From positions 1 to 40,693 of the forward strand of contig NZ_NKUG01000082.1 of assembly GCF_014845095.1 (NCBI RefSeq): a stretch of DNA of 40,693 nt, in the 5' to 3' direction. Source of the stretch: Methylobacterium bullatum (lineage in GTDB: Bacteria > Pseudomonadota > Alphaproteobacteria > Rhizobiales > Beijerinckiaceae). Below the pieces are notes generated by a model. That model made no database searches. It was not told where the DNA came from and saw only the letters and a list, made by a program, of their open reading frames with translations. Position numbers and translations under genes: made by a program. Below are positions 8,506 through 18,500 of this stretch, one piece after another (within the stretch, counting starts at the first letter, position 1; every line of letters begins with the position of its first letter).

Positions 8506-9252
8506 TCAGCGCTTGACGAACCCGATGTCGACGGCGACGGCCTTGAGGCGCTCAGGCTCTCGCTCTTTCCGTTCGGAGTAGCGGTCAACGAGATAGGAGG
8601 AGCGCTCGCGGGTCAGGAGCGTGAACCTGACCAATTCCTCGCAGACGTCGACCACCCGATCGTAGAGCGGCCCAGGCCTCATCCGGCCGGCCTCGTCAAA
8701 TTCCTTATAGGCCATCGGGACCGAAGACTGGTTCGGGATGGTGATCATCCGCATCCAGCGCCCGAGCACACGCAGGCCGTTGACCGCGTTGAAGGACTGC
8801 GAGCCGCCCGAGACCTGCATCACGGCCAGGGTCCGGCCCTGCGTCGGGCGCACCGACCCTTCCGACAGGGGGAGCCAGTCGATCTGGCTCTTGATCACCC
8901 CGGTCATGGCGCCGTGGCGCTCGGGGCTGACCCAGACGTGGCCCTCGGACCAGATCGAGAGGTTCCGGAGTTCCTCGACCTTGGGGTGATCGGCCGTGGC
9001 GTCGTCGGGCAGCGGCAGGCCGTGCGCGTCGTAGATCCGCACCTCGCCTCCCATCGCCTCCAGGAGACGCGCGGCCTCGTAGGCCAGGAAGCGGCTGAAG
9101 GAACGCTCCCGGAGCGAGCCGTACAGGATCAGGAAGCGTGGGGCGTGGGTGAACGGTGCCTGCACCTGAAGGTCGGTCGCCGCCGGGACCACGAAGTGCT
9201 CCTCGCTGAGGTTGGGCAATCCATCGGCGAAAGGCTGTTGGGGCTTGTCCAA
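8506..9252 (-). CDS. arsH: ArsH, NADPH-dependent FMN reductase of arsenic loci
   Basis: 248 aa, typical for ArsH. The flavodoxin-like FMN-binding loop is visible as [14 protein letters not shown], followed by [19 protein letters not shown] and [16 protein letters not shown], both strongly conserved in ArsH. ArsH proteins oxidise trivalent methyl- or aromatic arsenicals and reduce other substrates such as quinones. The gene is transcribed divergently from arsR across 47 bp holding the operator-like palindrome, so ArsR probably controls both directions. No truncation seen. Confidence 0.93.
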   Translation of the reverse strand: MDKPQQPFADGLPNLSEEHFVVPAATDLQVQAPFTHAPRFLILYGSLRERSFSRFLAYEAARLLEAMGGEVRIYDAHGLPLPDDATADHPKVEELRNLSIWSEGHVWVSPERHGAMTGVIKSQIDWLPLSEGSVRPTQGRTLAVMQVSGGSQSFNAVNGLRVLGRWMRMITIPNQSSVPMAYKEFDEAGRMRPGPLYDRVVDVCEELVRFTLLTRERSSYLVDRYSERKEREPERLKAVAVDIGFVKR

Positions 9253-9273
9253 GACGCTTCGTTCCTTTACGTT

Positions 9274-9287
9274 TCAACGATGGTTGA
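9274..9287. promoter_or_regulatory. probable ArsR operator between arsH and arsR
   Basis: Perfect inverted repeat TCAAC-GATG-GTTGA in the 47 bp divergent region, 12 bp before the arsR start. A short dyad beside an autoregulated arsR is the expected operator layout; binding itself is inferred. Confidence 0.65.
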
Positions 9288-9299
9288 GATATTGACATC

Positions 9300-9662
9300 A
9301 TGATGGACGAACGGCAAGCCGTCGCCGCCTTCGCGGCCCTTGGGCAGGAGCATCGCCTACGCATCGTGCGCCAGCTCGTCACCGCCGGCCCTGAAGGCAT
9401 GGCGGCCGGCATGCTGGCCGAGGCGGTCGGCGTCTCGGGCACCAACCTGTCATTTCACCTGAAGGAGCTCAGCCATGCCGGGCTGGTCACCTCGCGGCGC
9501 GAGGGACGCTCGATCATCTACAGCGCCGCCTACCCGGACCTGTCCGAGCTCATCCAATTTCTGATGCGCGATTGCTGCCAAGGGCGACCCGAGGTCTGCG
9601 CCCCCGCCGTCGCCGCGCTCGCCGCCTGCTGCCTGCCCACCGGAGACACCGCTCATGCCTGA
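9300..9662 (+). CDS. arsR: ArsR-family arsenite-responsive repressor
   Basis: 120 aa winged-helix repressor. The DNA-recognition helix region is GVSGTNLSFHLKELSHAGLV, and the wing is SRREGRSIIYS. The classic ELCVCDL arsenite site in helix 3/4 is absent. Instead the cysteines cluster at the C-terminus: Cys92-Cys93 and Cys100, plus Cys110-Cys111. This resembles the Acidithiobacillus ferrooxidans-type ArsR, which binds As(III) through C-terminal Cys95, Cys96 and Cys102. Two ATGs (9300, 9303) are possible. It is the first gene of the plus-strand ars operon and overlaps the next gene by 8 bp, so it should autoregulate the whole operon. Confidence 0.92.
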   Translation: MMDERQAVAAFAALGQEHRLRIVRQLVTAGPEGMAAGMLAEAVGVSGTNLSFHLKELSHAGLVTSRREGRSIIYSAAYPDLSELIQFLMRDCCQGRPEVCAPAVAALAACCLPTGDTAHA

Positions 9663-10182
9663 CCGCGTCTACAACGTCCTGTTCCTCTGCACCGGTAACT
9701 CCGCTCGCTCGATCCTGGCGGAGGCCATGCTCAACAAGGAGGGCCAGGGTCGTTTCCGGGCCTTTTCCGCCGGCAGCCAGCCGAAGGCGGACGTGAACCC
9801 GCTCGCCGTTCAGGTTCTGCGCGAGACGGAGTACCCGACCGAGGGGCTGCGCTCGAAGTCGTGGGACGCGTTCGCCGGCCCCGACGCGCCGGTCATGGAT
9901 TTCGTCTTCACGGTCTGTGACAACGCCGCCGGCGAGGCTTGCCCCTACTGGCCCGGCCAGCCGGTGACGGCGCACTGGGGCATCGAGGACCCTGCAGCCG
10001 TCGAAGGCAGCGACATGCAGCGCAAGGCGGCGTTCATCACCGCCCAACGCTACCTGAAGAACCGGATCGGAGCCTTCGTCGCTCTGCCGCTCGACAGCCT
10101 TAGTGGCGTGGCGCTCTCGTCCAAGGTGCGCGAGATCGGCCAGCGGGCCGGCGCCACCTCGCCCCGCCCGGAGGTCGCGTGA
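9655..10182 (+). CDS. arsC: arsenate reductase, thioredoxin-coupled LMW-PTP type
   Basis: 175 aa. The low-molecular-weight tyrosine-phosphatase P-loop is CTGNSARS (Cys12 to Ser19). Two further cysteines, Cys88 and Cys96 in FTVCDNAAGEACPYWPG, match the spacing of the Cys82/Cys89 pair in the pI258-type triple-cysteine mechanism, in which thioredoxin resolves the final disulfide. It reduces As(V) to As(III) in the cytoplasm for export by ArsB. Overlaps arsR by 8 bp and the next arsC by one base. The C-terminal ~35 residues after the core fold are an unconserved extension. Confidence 0.9.
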   Translation: MPDRVYNVLFLCTGNSARSILAEAMLNKEGQGRFRAFSAGSQPKADVNPLAVQVLRETEYPTEGLRSKSWDAFAGPDAPVMDFVFTVCDNAAGEACPYWPGQPVTAHWGIEDPAAVEGSDMQRKAAFITAQRYLKNRIGAFVALPLDSLSGVALSSKVREIGQRAGATSPRPEVA

Positions 10183-10607
10183 TGGACGTCGTCATCTACC
10201 ACAACCCGGATTGCGGCACGTCCCGCAACACCCTGGCCCTGATCCGCAACGCCGGCATCGAGCCGCATGTGGTCGAGTACCTCAAGACGCCACCGAACCG
10301 GATCCTGGTGCGCCAACTCGCCGACAGGGCTGGCGTCACCGTCCGCGCTCTGCTCCGCGAGAAGGTCACGCCCTACGCCGAACTCGGGCTCTCGGACCCG
10401 AGCCTGACGGACGACCAGCTTCTCGACGCCATCGCCGAGCACCCGATCCTGCTGAACCGCCCCCTGGTGGTGAGCCCGAAGGGCGTTGCCCTGTGCCGGC
10501 CCTCCGAGGCGGTCCTCGACCTCCTCCCGGCCCAGCAGGGCGAGTTCGTGAAGGAAGACGGCGAGCGCGTCGTCGACGAGCACGGGCGCCGCGTCGCCAC
10601 CGCCTGA
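10182..10607 (+). CDS. arsC: arsenate reductase, glutaredoxin-coupled type
   Basis: 141 aa, unrelated in fold to the preceding arsC. The start MDVVIYHNPDCGTSRNT closely matches the R773 ArsC N-terminus, with catalytic Cys11 in CGTSR. The ATG at 10182 shares its first base with the stop of the upstream gene; a GTG one codon earlier is also possible. It converts arsenate to arsenite using glutathione and glutaredoxin. Having both ArsC classes in one operon gives two independent electron routes (thioredoxin and glutaredoxin) for the same reaction. Confidence 0.93.
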   Translation: MDVVIYHNPDCGTSRNTLALIRNAGIEPHVVEYLKTPPNRILVRQLADRAGVTVRALLREKVTPYAELGLSDPSLTDDQLLDAIAEHPILLNRPLVVSPKGVALCRPSEAVLDLLPAQQGEFVKEDGERVVDEHGRRVATA

Positions 10608-10643
10608 TCCGCTCCACGTACACAAGAACAAGAAACGGTCCCG

Positions 10644-11939
10644 ATGCTCGCCCTTGCCATCTTCGTGGTCACCCTCGTCTTCGTCATCTGGCAGCCGAAG
10701 GGGCTCGGCATCGGGTGGAGCGCCCTCATCGGGGCCGCCGTGGCGCTGGCCACCGGGGTCATCAGCCCCGGCGACATCCCGGTGGTCTGGCACATCGTCT
10801 GGGACGCGACCTTCACCTTCGTGGCGCTGATCATCATCTCGCTGCTCCTCGACGAAGCCGGCTTCTTCCATTGGGCGGCGCTCCACATCGCCCGCTGGGG
10901 CGGCGGCCGGGGACGCCTGCTCTTCCCGCTGCTCATCCTCCTGGGTGCAGCCATCGCGGCGGTGTTCGCCAATGACGGGGCGGCCCTCCTGCTCACCCCC
11001 ATTGTGCTCGCCATCCTGCTCCGGCTGAACTTCAAGCCGGCGGCCGCGCTGGCCTTCATTGTTGCCTGCGGGTTCGTGGCAGACTCGACGAGCCTGCCGC
11101 TGGTGATCTCGAACCTCGTCAACATCGTCTCGGCGAACTTCTTCGACATCTCCTTTAGCCGCTACGCGGCCGTGATGGTGCCGGTGAACCTGGTCTCGTT
11201 GGCAGCGACCCTGGTGGTGCTGTGGCTGTTCTACCGGCGCGACCTTCCGGCCACGTACCCGGTAGCCGAGCTCGAAGCGCCGCGCCACGCGATCAAGGAC
11301 CCGCTGGTCTTCCGGGCGGCCTTCCCGCTCCTCGGTCTGCTTCTGGTCGCCTACTTTGTGACCGCACCGTTCGGCGTGCCGGTCTCGGTGGTCACCTGTG
11401 CCGGCGCACTGATCCTCCTGGCGCTGGCCAACCGCAGCCGCGTCATCCCCATTCGCAAGGTCCTGACCGGCGCCCCCTGGCAGATCGTGCTGTTCAGCCT
11501 CGGCATGTACCTCGTGGTCTACGGCCTGAAGAATGCCGGGCTGACCGGCTACCTGGCGCAGGGGCTCGTATGGCTCTCGGGCTTTGGCCCGTTCGTCGCC
11601 ACCATCGGGACCGGGTTCGCCGCCGCCATCCTGTCCTCGGTCATGAACAACATGCCGAGCGTGCTGGTGGGTGCACTCTCAATCCAGCAGGCCCCAAATC
11701 TCTCACCCCTGACGCGCGAGCTCATGATCTACGCCAACGTCATCGGCTGCGACCTCGGCCCGAAATTCACCCCCATCGGGAGCCTGGCGACCCTGCTCTG
11801 GCTCCACGTCCTCGACACCAAGGGCCAGCACATCACGTGGGGCCAGTACATGCGGGTGGGTCTGGTCATCACGCCGCCGGTGCTCCTCGTCACCCTGGCG
11901 GCCCTTACAGTGTGGCTACCCGTTCTTGGGGCGCGGTAG
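10644..11939 (+). CDS. arsB: arsenite efflux permease ArsB
   Basis: 431 aa integral membrane protein with about 12 hydrophobic segments, the normal ArsB size. Recognisable ArsB stretches include [16 protein letters not shown] at the N-terminus, [44 protein letters not shown] and [18 protein letters not shown]. It exports As(III)/Sb(III) using the proton gradient; an ArsA ATPase is not encoded here. It follows arsC by 36 bp and precedes the MFS gene by 7 bp. Confidence 0.95.
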   Translation: MLALAIFVVTLVFVIWQPKGLGIGWSALIGAAVALATGVISPGDIPVVWHIVWDATFTFVALIIISLLLDEAGFFHWAALHIARWGGGRGRLLFPLLILLGAAIAAVFANDGAALLLTPIVLAILLRLNFKPAAALAFIVACGFVADSTSLPLVISNLVNIVSANFFDISFSRYAAVMVPVNLVSLAATLVVLWLFYRRDLPATYPVAELEAPRHAIKDPLVFRAAFPLLGLLLVAYFVTAPFGVPVSVVTCAGALILLALANRSRVIPIRKVLTGAPWQIVLFSLGMYLVVYGLKNAGLTGYLAQGLVWLSGFGPFVATIGTGFAAAILSSVMNNMPSVLVGALSIQQAPNLSPLTRELMIYANVIGCDLGPKFTPIGSLATLLWLHVLDTKGQHITWGQYMRVGLVITPPVLLVTLAALTVWLPVLGAR

Positions 11940-11946
11940 CGAACCG

Positions 11947-13110
11947 ATGACCCCGGCGCGCCGCTGGCCCGTGATCTCGGCCCTGGGCGTGATCCAGATC
12001 CTGACCTGGGGCTCCTCGTTTTATCTCCTGTCGGTTCTGGCCGCGCCGATGTCGAAGGATACGGGATGGCCCCTCGGCTGGGTCATCGGAGGGCTGTCCC
12101 TCGGCCTCCTCGTCGCGGGCTTGGTCTCGCCACGGGTCGGAGCGTTCATCGGGGAGCACGGCGGTAGGCCCGTTCTGGCCTTCGCGGCCGTGGTCCTTGC
12201 CTTGGGCCTCGGCGTCCTCGGCCTCGCGCCGAACCTGCCGACCTACCTGGTGGGCTGGCTCCTCGTCGGGCTCGGCATGGGCACCGGCCTGTACGATCCG
12301 GCCTTTGCCACGCTTGGTCGGCTCTACGGCGCCGAGGCAAGACCCGCCATCACGACCCTGACCCTGTGGGGCGGCTTCGCCAGCACGGTGTGCTGGCCGC
12401 TCTCGGCCTTCCTGATCGAACGGGTAGGCTGGCGCGGCACCTGCCTCGCCTATGCCGGGCTGCACCTGGCGGTCACGCTTCCCCTCGTCCTGCTCGTCAT
12501 CCCGCACCCCCCTGCCCACGGGCCAGCACGTTCCGAGGGCCCGGTCTCGGCCGTCCGGCTCGATGCACGCGAGCGGCGTGCCTTCCTCCTCATGGCGGGG
12601 GTCCTGACCCTCGGCGGCACCGTAATGGCCATGGTCTCGGTGCACCTCATTACCCTTCTCCAGGCCCGTGGCGTGGCGCTGACCTCGGCCGTCGCATACG
12701 GCGCGCTGATCGGCCCGTCACAGGTGGGGGCGCGCATCGTCGAGATGGCCGGGAAGGGCCGGCATCACCCTCTATGGACCCTCACCGCGGCGATGGTCCT
12801 CGTCGCCATCGGGGTCGCGATGCTGGCGGCTGGTCTGCCCGTGGTGGGGCTGTCGCTGGTCCTCTACGGCGCCGGCAACGGGATCTATTCCATCGCCCGC
12901 GGGACGGTGCCCCTCGCGCTGTTCGGTCCCGAGCGCTACGCCCCGCTCGTTGGCCGGCTCGCCCGTCCGGGGCTGGTGGCGCAGGCGCTTGCGCCCTCCC
13001 TCGGGGCGGTCGTGCTGACGCAGGCGGGCGCCGATGCGACCTACGCCCTCTTGACCGTGCTCGCCCTCGCGAACGTCGCGCTCGCCGTATCCCTCTGGCG
13101 CGTCCGGTAG
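11947..13110 (+). CDS. MFS transporter of the ars operon
   Basis: 387 aa from the ATG at 11947; an upstream TTG at 11926 would overlap arsB. Around 12 hydrophobic helices and a loop-2/3-like segment (SPRVGAFIGEHGGRPVL) fit the major facilitator superfamily. The gene follows arsB by only 7 bp, so an arsenic-related substrate is likely. Known ars-linked MFS exporters include ArsJ (1-arseno-3-phosphoglycerate) and ArsK (As(III)/Sb(III)/roxarsone). No partner glyceraldehyde-3-phosphate dehydrogenase gene is present, which argues against ArsJ. The exact substrate is not determinable here. Confidence 0.82.
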   Translation: MTPARRWPVISALGVIQILTWGSSFYLLSVLAAPMSKDTGWPLGWVIGGLSLGLLVAGLVSPRVGAFIGEHGGRPVLAFAAVVLALGLGVLGLAPNLPTYLVGWLLVGLGMGTGLYDPAFATLGRLYGAEARPAITTLTLWGGFASTVCWPLSAFLIERVGWRGTCLAYAGLHLAVTLPLVLLVIPHPPAHGPARSEGPVSAVRLDARERRAFLLMAGVLTLGGTVMAMVSVHLITLLQARGVALTSAVAYGALIGPSQVGARIVEMAGKGRHHPLWTLTAAMVLVAIGVAMLAAGLPVVGLSLVLYGAGNGIYSIARGTVPLALFGPERYAPLVGRLARPGLVAQALAPSLGAVVLTQAGADATYALLTVLALANVALAVSLWRVR

Positions 13111-13136
13111 TCACCTCCCTTCCTCACCGCTCCGCG

Positions 13137-13550
13137 ATGTGGCATCGTCCGTCCGTGACCTTCTGGCTCGCCCTTCGGCGGCTGCTTCCGCTCCTTGCGG
13201 TCCTCAGCCTCGCCCTTGCGCCGGTGACCGCATCCGCGGCCGCCGCGGGCATGCATGCGCCGATGGCCGCTCAGGGCCACGCCATGGCGATGCCCGACGA
13301 GGCCATGGACGACATGGCCGGGATGGCCATGGACGAGATGCCGTGCTGCCCCAAGGAGCGGCCGGACATGCCCGACTGCTCGAAGGGCTGCCCCCTGATG
13401 GCACTCTGCCTGGCGAAGGTCGCCACCGGCCTGCCCGGCGCCTTAGGGTTGCCGGGACGCGTCGCCGTCGTCGAGGGGACTGCGTGGGCCGTCACCGCCT
13501 CCTTCGACAGCGTCTCGCAAGGGCCACCCTCCGAGCCTCCCCGAGCCTGA
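13137..13550 (+). CDS. small exported Cys/Met-rich protein of the copper block
   Basis: 137 aa. The N-terminus is a clear signal peptide (basic MWHRPS..RR, hydrophobic LLPLLAVLSLALAP, then ASA). The mature part is Met/His/Asp-rich (MHAPMAAQGHAMAMP, MDDMAGMAMDEM) and then carries a cysteine cluster, CCPKERPDMPDCSKGC, with one more Cys soon after. Such composition suggests a periplasmic Cu/Ag-binding protein. It starts 26 bp after the MFS gene and precedes the FixH-like and cus genes, so it may bridge the ars and cus transcripts. Related small Cys-rich proteins are common before RND metal pumps but have no assigned function; this is a prediction. Confidence 0.72.
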   Translation: MWHRPSVTFWLALRRLLPLLAVLSLALAPVTASAAAAGMHAPMAAQGHAMAMPDEAMDDMAGMAMDEMPCCPKERPDMPDCSKGCPLMALCLAKVATGLPGALGLPGRVAVVEGTAWAVTASFDSVSQGPPSEPPRA

Positions 13551-13632
13551 ACCCGATGCCGTCGGCGCCTGCGCCGGCACGGTGACGCGCGTCCGCGCGT
13601 GGCCATCCATCGCGTTCAGGAGACCCCACATC

Positions 13633-14028
13633 GTGACCAAGACATCGTTTTCGCGCGCCCTCACGGTTGCGCTGCTCGGCCTCGCCCTCACCGCCGCGGC
13701 CCGGGCCGACACCAAGGACTACGAGTTCCAGCTGGTGAAGGACGAAGCCAAGCAGGGCGAGGCCATCCTCGACGTCCGCCTCGTCGACAAGCGCACGTCC
13801 AAGCCCGTGCCGAACGCCGTCATCTTCGCCAAGCGCATCGATATGGCGCCCGACAGCATGGAGGAGATGACCTCCAAGATCGAGCAACTGCCCTCGCCGG
13901 AGCCGGGCCTCTACCGGTTCAAGGCGAAGCTGACGATGGCCGGCGGCTGGCGCCTCTCGCTCGGGGCCAAGGTCCAAGGCGAGACCGGCACCGTCGAGAA
14001 CAAGCTGGTGTTCAAGGCCACCAAGTGA
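13633..14028 (+). CDS. FixH/YtkA-like periplasmic protein
   Basis: 131 aa starting at GTG 13633, with AGGAG about 10 nt upstream. The in-frame ATG at 13582 lacks this ribosome site. A signal peptide (RALTVALLGLALTAAARA) is followed by a small beta-rich domain: YEFQLVKDEAKQGEAILDVRLVDK, VPNAVIFAKRIDMAPDSM, GLYRFKAKLTMAGGWRLSL. The last block is typical of the FixH/YtkA-like family found beside Cu/Ag efflux systems. Its role is presumed to be in periplasmic metal handling. Its stop overlaps the GTG start of cusB by 4 bp. Confidence 0.78.
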   Translation: MTKTSFSRALTVALLGLALTAAARADTKDYEFQLVKDEAKQGEAILDVRLVDKRTSKPVPNAVIFAKRIDMAPDSMEEMTSKIEQLPSPEPGLYRFKAKLTMAGGWRLSLGAKVQGETGTVENKLVFKATK

Positions 14029-15527
14029 GCCGGACGGCATGGCTGGCCGGGACCCTCGCCGCGCTCGCGGCGGGGGGGCTGGGCTATGGCGCGGGGCATG
14101 AGGGCAGCCCCGTGCCGGCGCTCGTCCAGCAGGCGCGGACCGGGTTCGCCCATTGGCTGCCGGGTGCACGGCCGGCCTCCCCGATGCCCGCGCAGGCTCC
14201 GATCAAGGCGACGGGTTCGGTGGTCTACTACCGAGACCCGGACGGGAAGCCGGACTACGCCTCCGAACCCAAACAGACGGCGGACGGTCGCGACTACCGC
14301 GCCGTCCACGCCAGCGAGGACGTGCGCTTCGACGAACCCGAAGAGGCGGAAGCCATGCCTGACGCCGGCCACGGCGACATGGCCATGGCTCAGGCCAAGA
14401 CGCCCGCGAGCGCCCGCAAGGTGCGCTTCTACCGCAACCCGATGGGCCTTCCGGACACTTCGCCGATTCCGAAAAAGGACTCGATGGGGATGGACTACCT
14501 CCCCGTCTACGAGGGCGAGGACACCGACGACGGCACCGTGACCCTCTCGCCCGGCAAGGTCCAGCGAACCGGCGTCCGGACGGAGGTCGCTGCACGGCGC
14601 GTCCTATCCATGCCGGTGCGGGCTCCTGGAACCATCGAGGAGGACGAGCGCCGGATCTCGGTCATCGCGATGCGCACCGACGCCTTCATTGAGAAGGTCG
14701 AGGCCGTCACCACCGGCGACCACGTCCACAAGGGCCAGCCGCTCATGCGCCTGTTCTCGCCCGAGATGAACGCGGCCGCCGCGCAGTACCTCACCGGCAT
14801 CGGCTACGAGGGCGCCCGGCGCCGACTGGAGAACCTCGGCATCCCGCCCGAGGCCATCGACGAGATCGAGCGATCCCGAAAAGTGCCGGCGACCATCACG
14901 TGGTCGGCGCCACGCGACGGCGTCGTGGTCGAGCGCAACGTCTCCGACGGCATGCGCGCCAAGTCCGGCGACACCCTGTTCAAGCTCGTCGACCATACCC
15001 GGGTATGGGTGCTCGTCGACGTGACCGAACGCGACCTGGCGTCCGTGGCGGAGGGCCAAACGGCGACCGTGCGTGCCCGGACGTTTCCCGACCGGACCTT
15101 CACTGGCACGGTGACGCGGATCTATCCGCACCTCGCCATGGGGACCCGGACGGCCCGCCTGCGCATCGAGTTGCCGAACCTCAACGGCGACCTGCGGCCC
15201 GGGATGTACGGCGACGTCGAGATCGCGACCGGGAACGCCAAGCCCGTGGTCGCCGTCCCCGACGACGCCGTCATCGACACCGGAACCAGGCAGGTCGTCC
15301 TGCTCGACAAGGGCGAGGGCCGCTTCGAGCCGCGCCCGGTCAAGCTCGGTGCCCGCGGCGACGGCTACGTCGAAGTCCGGGAGGGCATCGCGGCAGGCGA
15401 CCGGGTGGTGACCGCCGCCAACTTCCTCATCGACGCCGAGAGCAACCTCAAGGCGGCGCTGCAGGGTCTCTCCGAGCCGAAGGTAGAACCAGGTCCGCAG
15501 GCGGCGGCCGATGGGAGGGCGCCATGA
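14025..15527 (+). CDS. cusB: CusB-type periplasmic adaptor with two heavy-metal-binding domains
   Basis: 500 aa from GTG 14025 (GTGA overlap with the previous stop). An N-terminal membrane anchor (WLAGTLAALAAGGLGYGAG) is followed by two heavy-metal-binding domain repeats: VVYYRDPDGKPDYASEPK (about 63-90) and VRFYRNPMGLPDTSP with DSMGMDYLPVY (about 132-160). The adaptor body follows, with a barrel-sandwich (EKVEAVTTGDHVHKGQPLM ... ATITWSAPRDGVVVERNVS) and beta-barrel domains. CusB links the inner-membrane pump CusA to an outer-membrane channel; no cusC-like gene is in the window, so a channel from elsewhere must be used. The first repeat lacks the Met-rich P-M-H / D-x-M-G-M core that the second one keeps, so it may be degenerate. 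Confidence 0.92.
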   Translation: MSRTAWLAGTLAALAAGGLGYGAGHEGSPVPALVQQARTGFAHWLPGARPASPMPAQAPIKATGSVVYYRDPDGKPDYASEPKQTADGRDYRAVHASEDVRFDEPEEAEAMPDAGHGDMAMAQAKTPASARKVRFYRNPMGLPDTSPIPKKDSMGMDYLPVYEGEDTDDGTVTLSPGKVQRTGVRTEVAARRVLSMPVRAPGTIEEDERRISVIAMRTDAFIEKVEAVTTGDHVHKGQPLMRLFSPEMNAAAAQYLTGIGYEGARRRLENLGIPPEAIDEIERSRKVPATITWSAPRDGVVVERNVSDGMRAKSGDTLFKLVDHTRVWVLVDVTERDLASVAEGQTATVRARTFPDRTFTGTVTRIYPHLAMGTRTARLRIELPNLNGDLRPGMYGDVEIATGNAKPVVAVPDDAVIDTGTRQVVLLDKGEGRFEPRPVKLGARGDGYVEVREGIAAGDRVVTAANFLIDAESNLKAALQGLSEPKVEPGPQAAADGRAP

Positions 15528-18500
15528 TCGCCCGGCTCATCGGCTGGTCGGCCCGGAATCTGGTTCTGGTGTTGATCGGGACGGTGTTCGCGGTGGGGGC
15601 CGGGCTCTACGCCCTGAGGACCCTGCCGCTCGACGCGATCCCGGACCTCTCGGACGTCCAGACCATCGTCTACACCGAGTACCCCGGGCAGGCGCCACAG
15701 GTCATCGAGGACCAGGTCACCTACCCGCTGACTACCGCCATGCTGACGGTGCCCCGGTCGAAGGTCGTGCGCGGCTTCTCGTTCTTCGGGGTCTCGTTCG
15801 TCTACGTCATCTTCGAGGACGGCACCGACCCATACTGGGCCCGGAGCCGGGTGCTCGAATACCTAAACACCGTGGCCAAGCGCCTGCCGGCGGGGGTGAC
15901 CCCGACGCTGGGACCGGACGCGACCGGGGTCGGCTGGGTCTACCAGTACGTCGTGGTCGCCAAAGAGCGCACGCTGGCCGAGCTCCGCTCGCTCCAGGAC
16001 TGGGTCGTGCGCTTCGGGGCCTCTCGTGCCGAAGGCGTGGCCGAGGTCGCAGGCGTCGGCGGCTTCGTCAAACAGTACAACGTGGTCGTCGACCCGAGCC
16101 GGTTGCGGGCGCAGGGCATCACCCTGGCGAAGCTCCGGGACGCGATCCGGGCGAGCAACGCCGACGTAGGCGGCCGCACCGTCGAGCTCTCCGAGTTCGA
16201 GTTCGTCGTCCGTGGCCGCGGGTACCTCAAGAGCATCGCCGACATCGAGAGCATCGTCCTGAAGACAGAGGCGGGCACGCCCCTGCGGGTGAAGGACGTC
16301 GCCCGGGTCGAGCTCGGTCCCGACGAGCGCCGCGGCATCACCGAGATGAACGGGGAGGGCGAGGTCGCCGGCGGCATCATCCTCCAGCGCTTCGGGGCCA
16401 ACGCCCTCGACGTTATCGCGAGTGCCAAGGCGCGCCTCGCCGAGGTCGCCGCGAGCCTGCCCAAGGGCACCGAGATCCTGCCTGTCTACGACCGGTCGCA
16501 CCTCATCGAGGCGGCCATCGAGACGCTCAAGGGGACCCTGATCGAGGAGAGCGCCATCGTCGCCCTCGTCTGCGTCGTGTTCCTGCTCCACGTCCGCAGT
16601 GCGCTGGTCGCGATCCTGATGCTGCCGGTCGGCATCCTAATGGCGTTCGCGGGCATGAAGGCGCTGGGCTTGGGCGCCAACATCATGAGCCTGGGCGGCA
16701 TCGCCATCGCGGTCGGCGCCATGATCGACGCCGCCATCGTCATGATCGAGAACGCCCACAAGCACCTGGAGCGGGCGGACCCTGGCAAGCCCCGGGTCCA
16801 GGTCCTGATAGAGGCCGCCTCCGAGGTCGGTCCCTCGCTGTTCTTCTCGCTCCTCATCATCACGGTCAGCTTCCTGCCCATCTTCACCCTGGAAAGCCAG
16901 GAAGGGCGTCTGTTCGGGCCGCTGGCCTTCACCAAGACGTTCGCGATGGCGGCGGCGGCGGTGCTGTCGGTGACGCTGGTTCCGGCGCTGATGGTGCTGT
17001 TCGTGCGCGGCCGCATCGTGCCCGAGCACCGCAACCCGGTGAACCGGCTCCTGATCTGGTTCTACCGTCCCATCATCGCAGGGGTCCTGCGGGCGCGGGT
17101 GCTGACCATCCTGATCGCGCTGGGCGTTCTCGGCGCCTCGGTCTGGCCGGCCCTGCAACTCGGGTCCGAGTTCATGCCCGATCTCGACGAGGGCACCCTG
17201 ATGTACATGCCGACCACCCTGCCGGGCATCTCGGTGACCAAGGCCGGCGAGCTTTTAGGGAGACAGGACACCATCCTGAAGAGCTTCCCGGAAGTCCTGT
17301 CCGTCTACGGCAAGGCCGGACGGGCCGCGACCGCGACGGACCCGGCGCCCTCCGAGATGTTCGAGACCATCGTCAACCTGAAGCCGAAGGCGGAGTGGCG
17401 CCCGGGCGTGACGCTGGCGAGCCTCAAAGCCGAGATGGATGCCGCGCTCCAGTTCCCCGGTGTCTCCAATGCCTGGACCCAGCCGATCCGCGCCCGCATC
17501 GACATGCTCGCCACCGGCATCCGGACCCCCGTCGGCATCAAGGTGCTCGGAACCGACCTCGCCGAGATGGAGAAGGTCGCCCGCCGGGTCGAGGCGGTGG
17601 TGAAGGCGGTGCCGGGCACGTCGAGCGCCTATGCCGAGCGCGTCCAGGGCGGGTACTTCCTCGACATCACGCCCGACCGGGAGGTTCTGGGCCGCTACGG
17701 CCTATCGGTCGGGGACGTGCAGGACGTGATCGCCATGGCGCTCGGCGGCGAGAGCGTCACCAACACGGTCGAGGGCCGCGAGCGCTACACCGTCAACGTG
17801 CGCTACCCGCGCGCCTTCCGGTCGAGCCCACAATCCATCGCGACCGAGGTGCAGGTGCCCATCGCGGGCGGAGGCACGGTCCCCTTGGGCGAAGTCGCCA
17901 AGGTGGCACTGACCCGGGGGCCGACCCAGATCCGGACCGAGAACGGGCAACTCGCGGTCTTCATCTACGTCGATGTCTCGGGACGGGACCTTGGCGGCTA
18001 CGTGGCCGATGCACGGGCGGCTGTTACCGGCGAGGTGAGCCTGCCACCCGGGACCACCCTCCAGTGGAGCGGGCAGGTCGAGTACCTCGACCGCGCCACG
18101 GCCCGGCTCAAGATCGTGGTGCCCCTGACCCTCCTGACCGTGTTCCTGCTGCTCTACCTCAACTTTCGCCGGCTGACTGAAACCCTCATCGTGATGCTGT
18201 CGCTGCCCTTCGCACTGGTGGGCGGCGTCTGGCTGATGTGGTGGTTGGGCTTCAACCTATCGGTCGCCGTGGCCGTGGGCTTCATCGCGCTCGCCGGGGT
18301 CGCCGCCGAGACCGGGGTGATCATGCTGGTCTACCTCGACCATGCGCTGGCCGAGATCCGGACGGAGTGCGAGCGGGATGGGCGCGCCCTATCGCGAAAT
18401 GACCTGAGGCGGGCGATCATGGTCGGCGCGGTCGAGCGGGTGCGGCCCAAGATGATGACCGTGGTCGCCATCATAGCCGGGCTGTTGCCCATCCTGTGGA

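Noticed and set aside
12366..13136. Long plus-strand frame upstream of the Cys-rich protein
   Set aside because: It is an arginine/proline-rich shadow of the MFS gene in another frame; only the part from ATG 13137 has a signal peptide and sensible composition.
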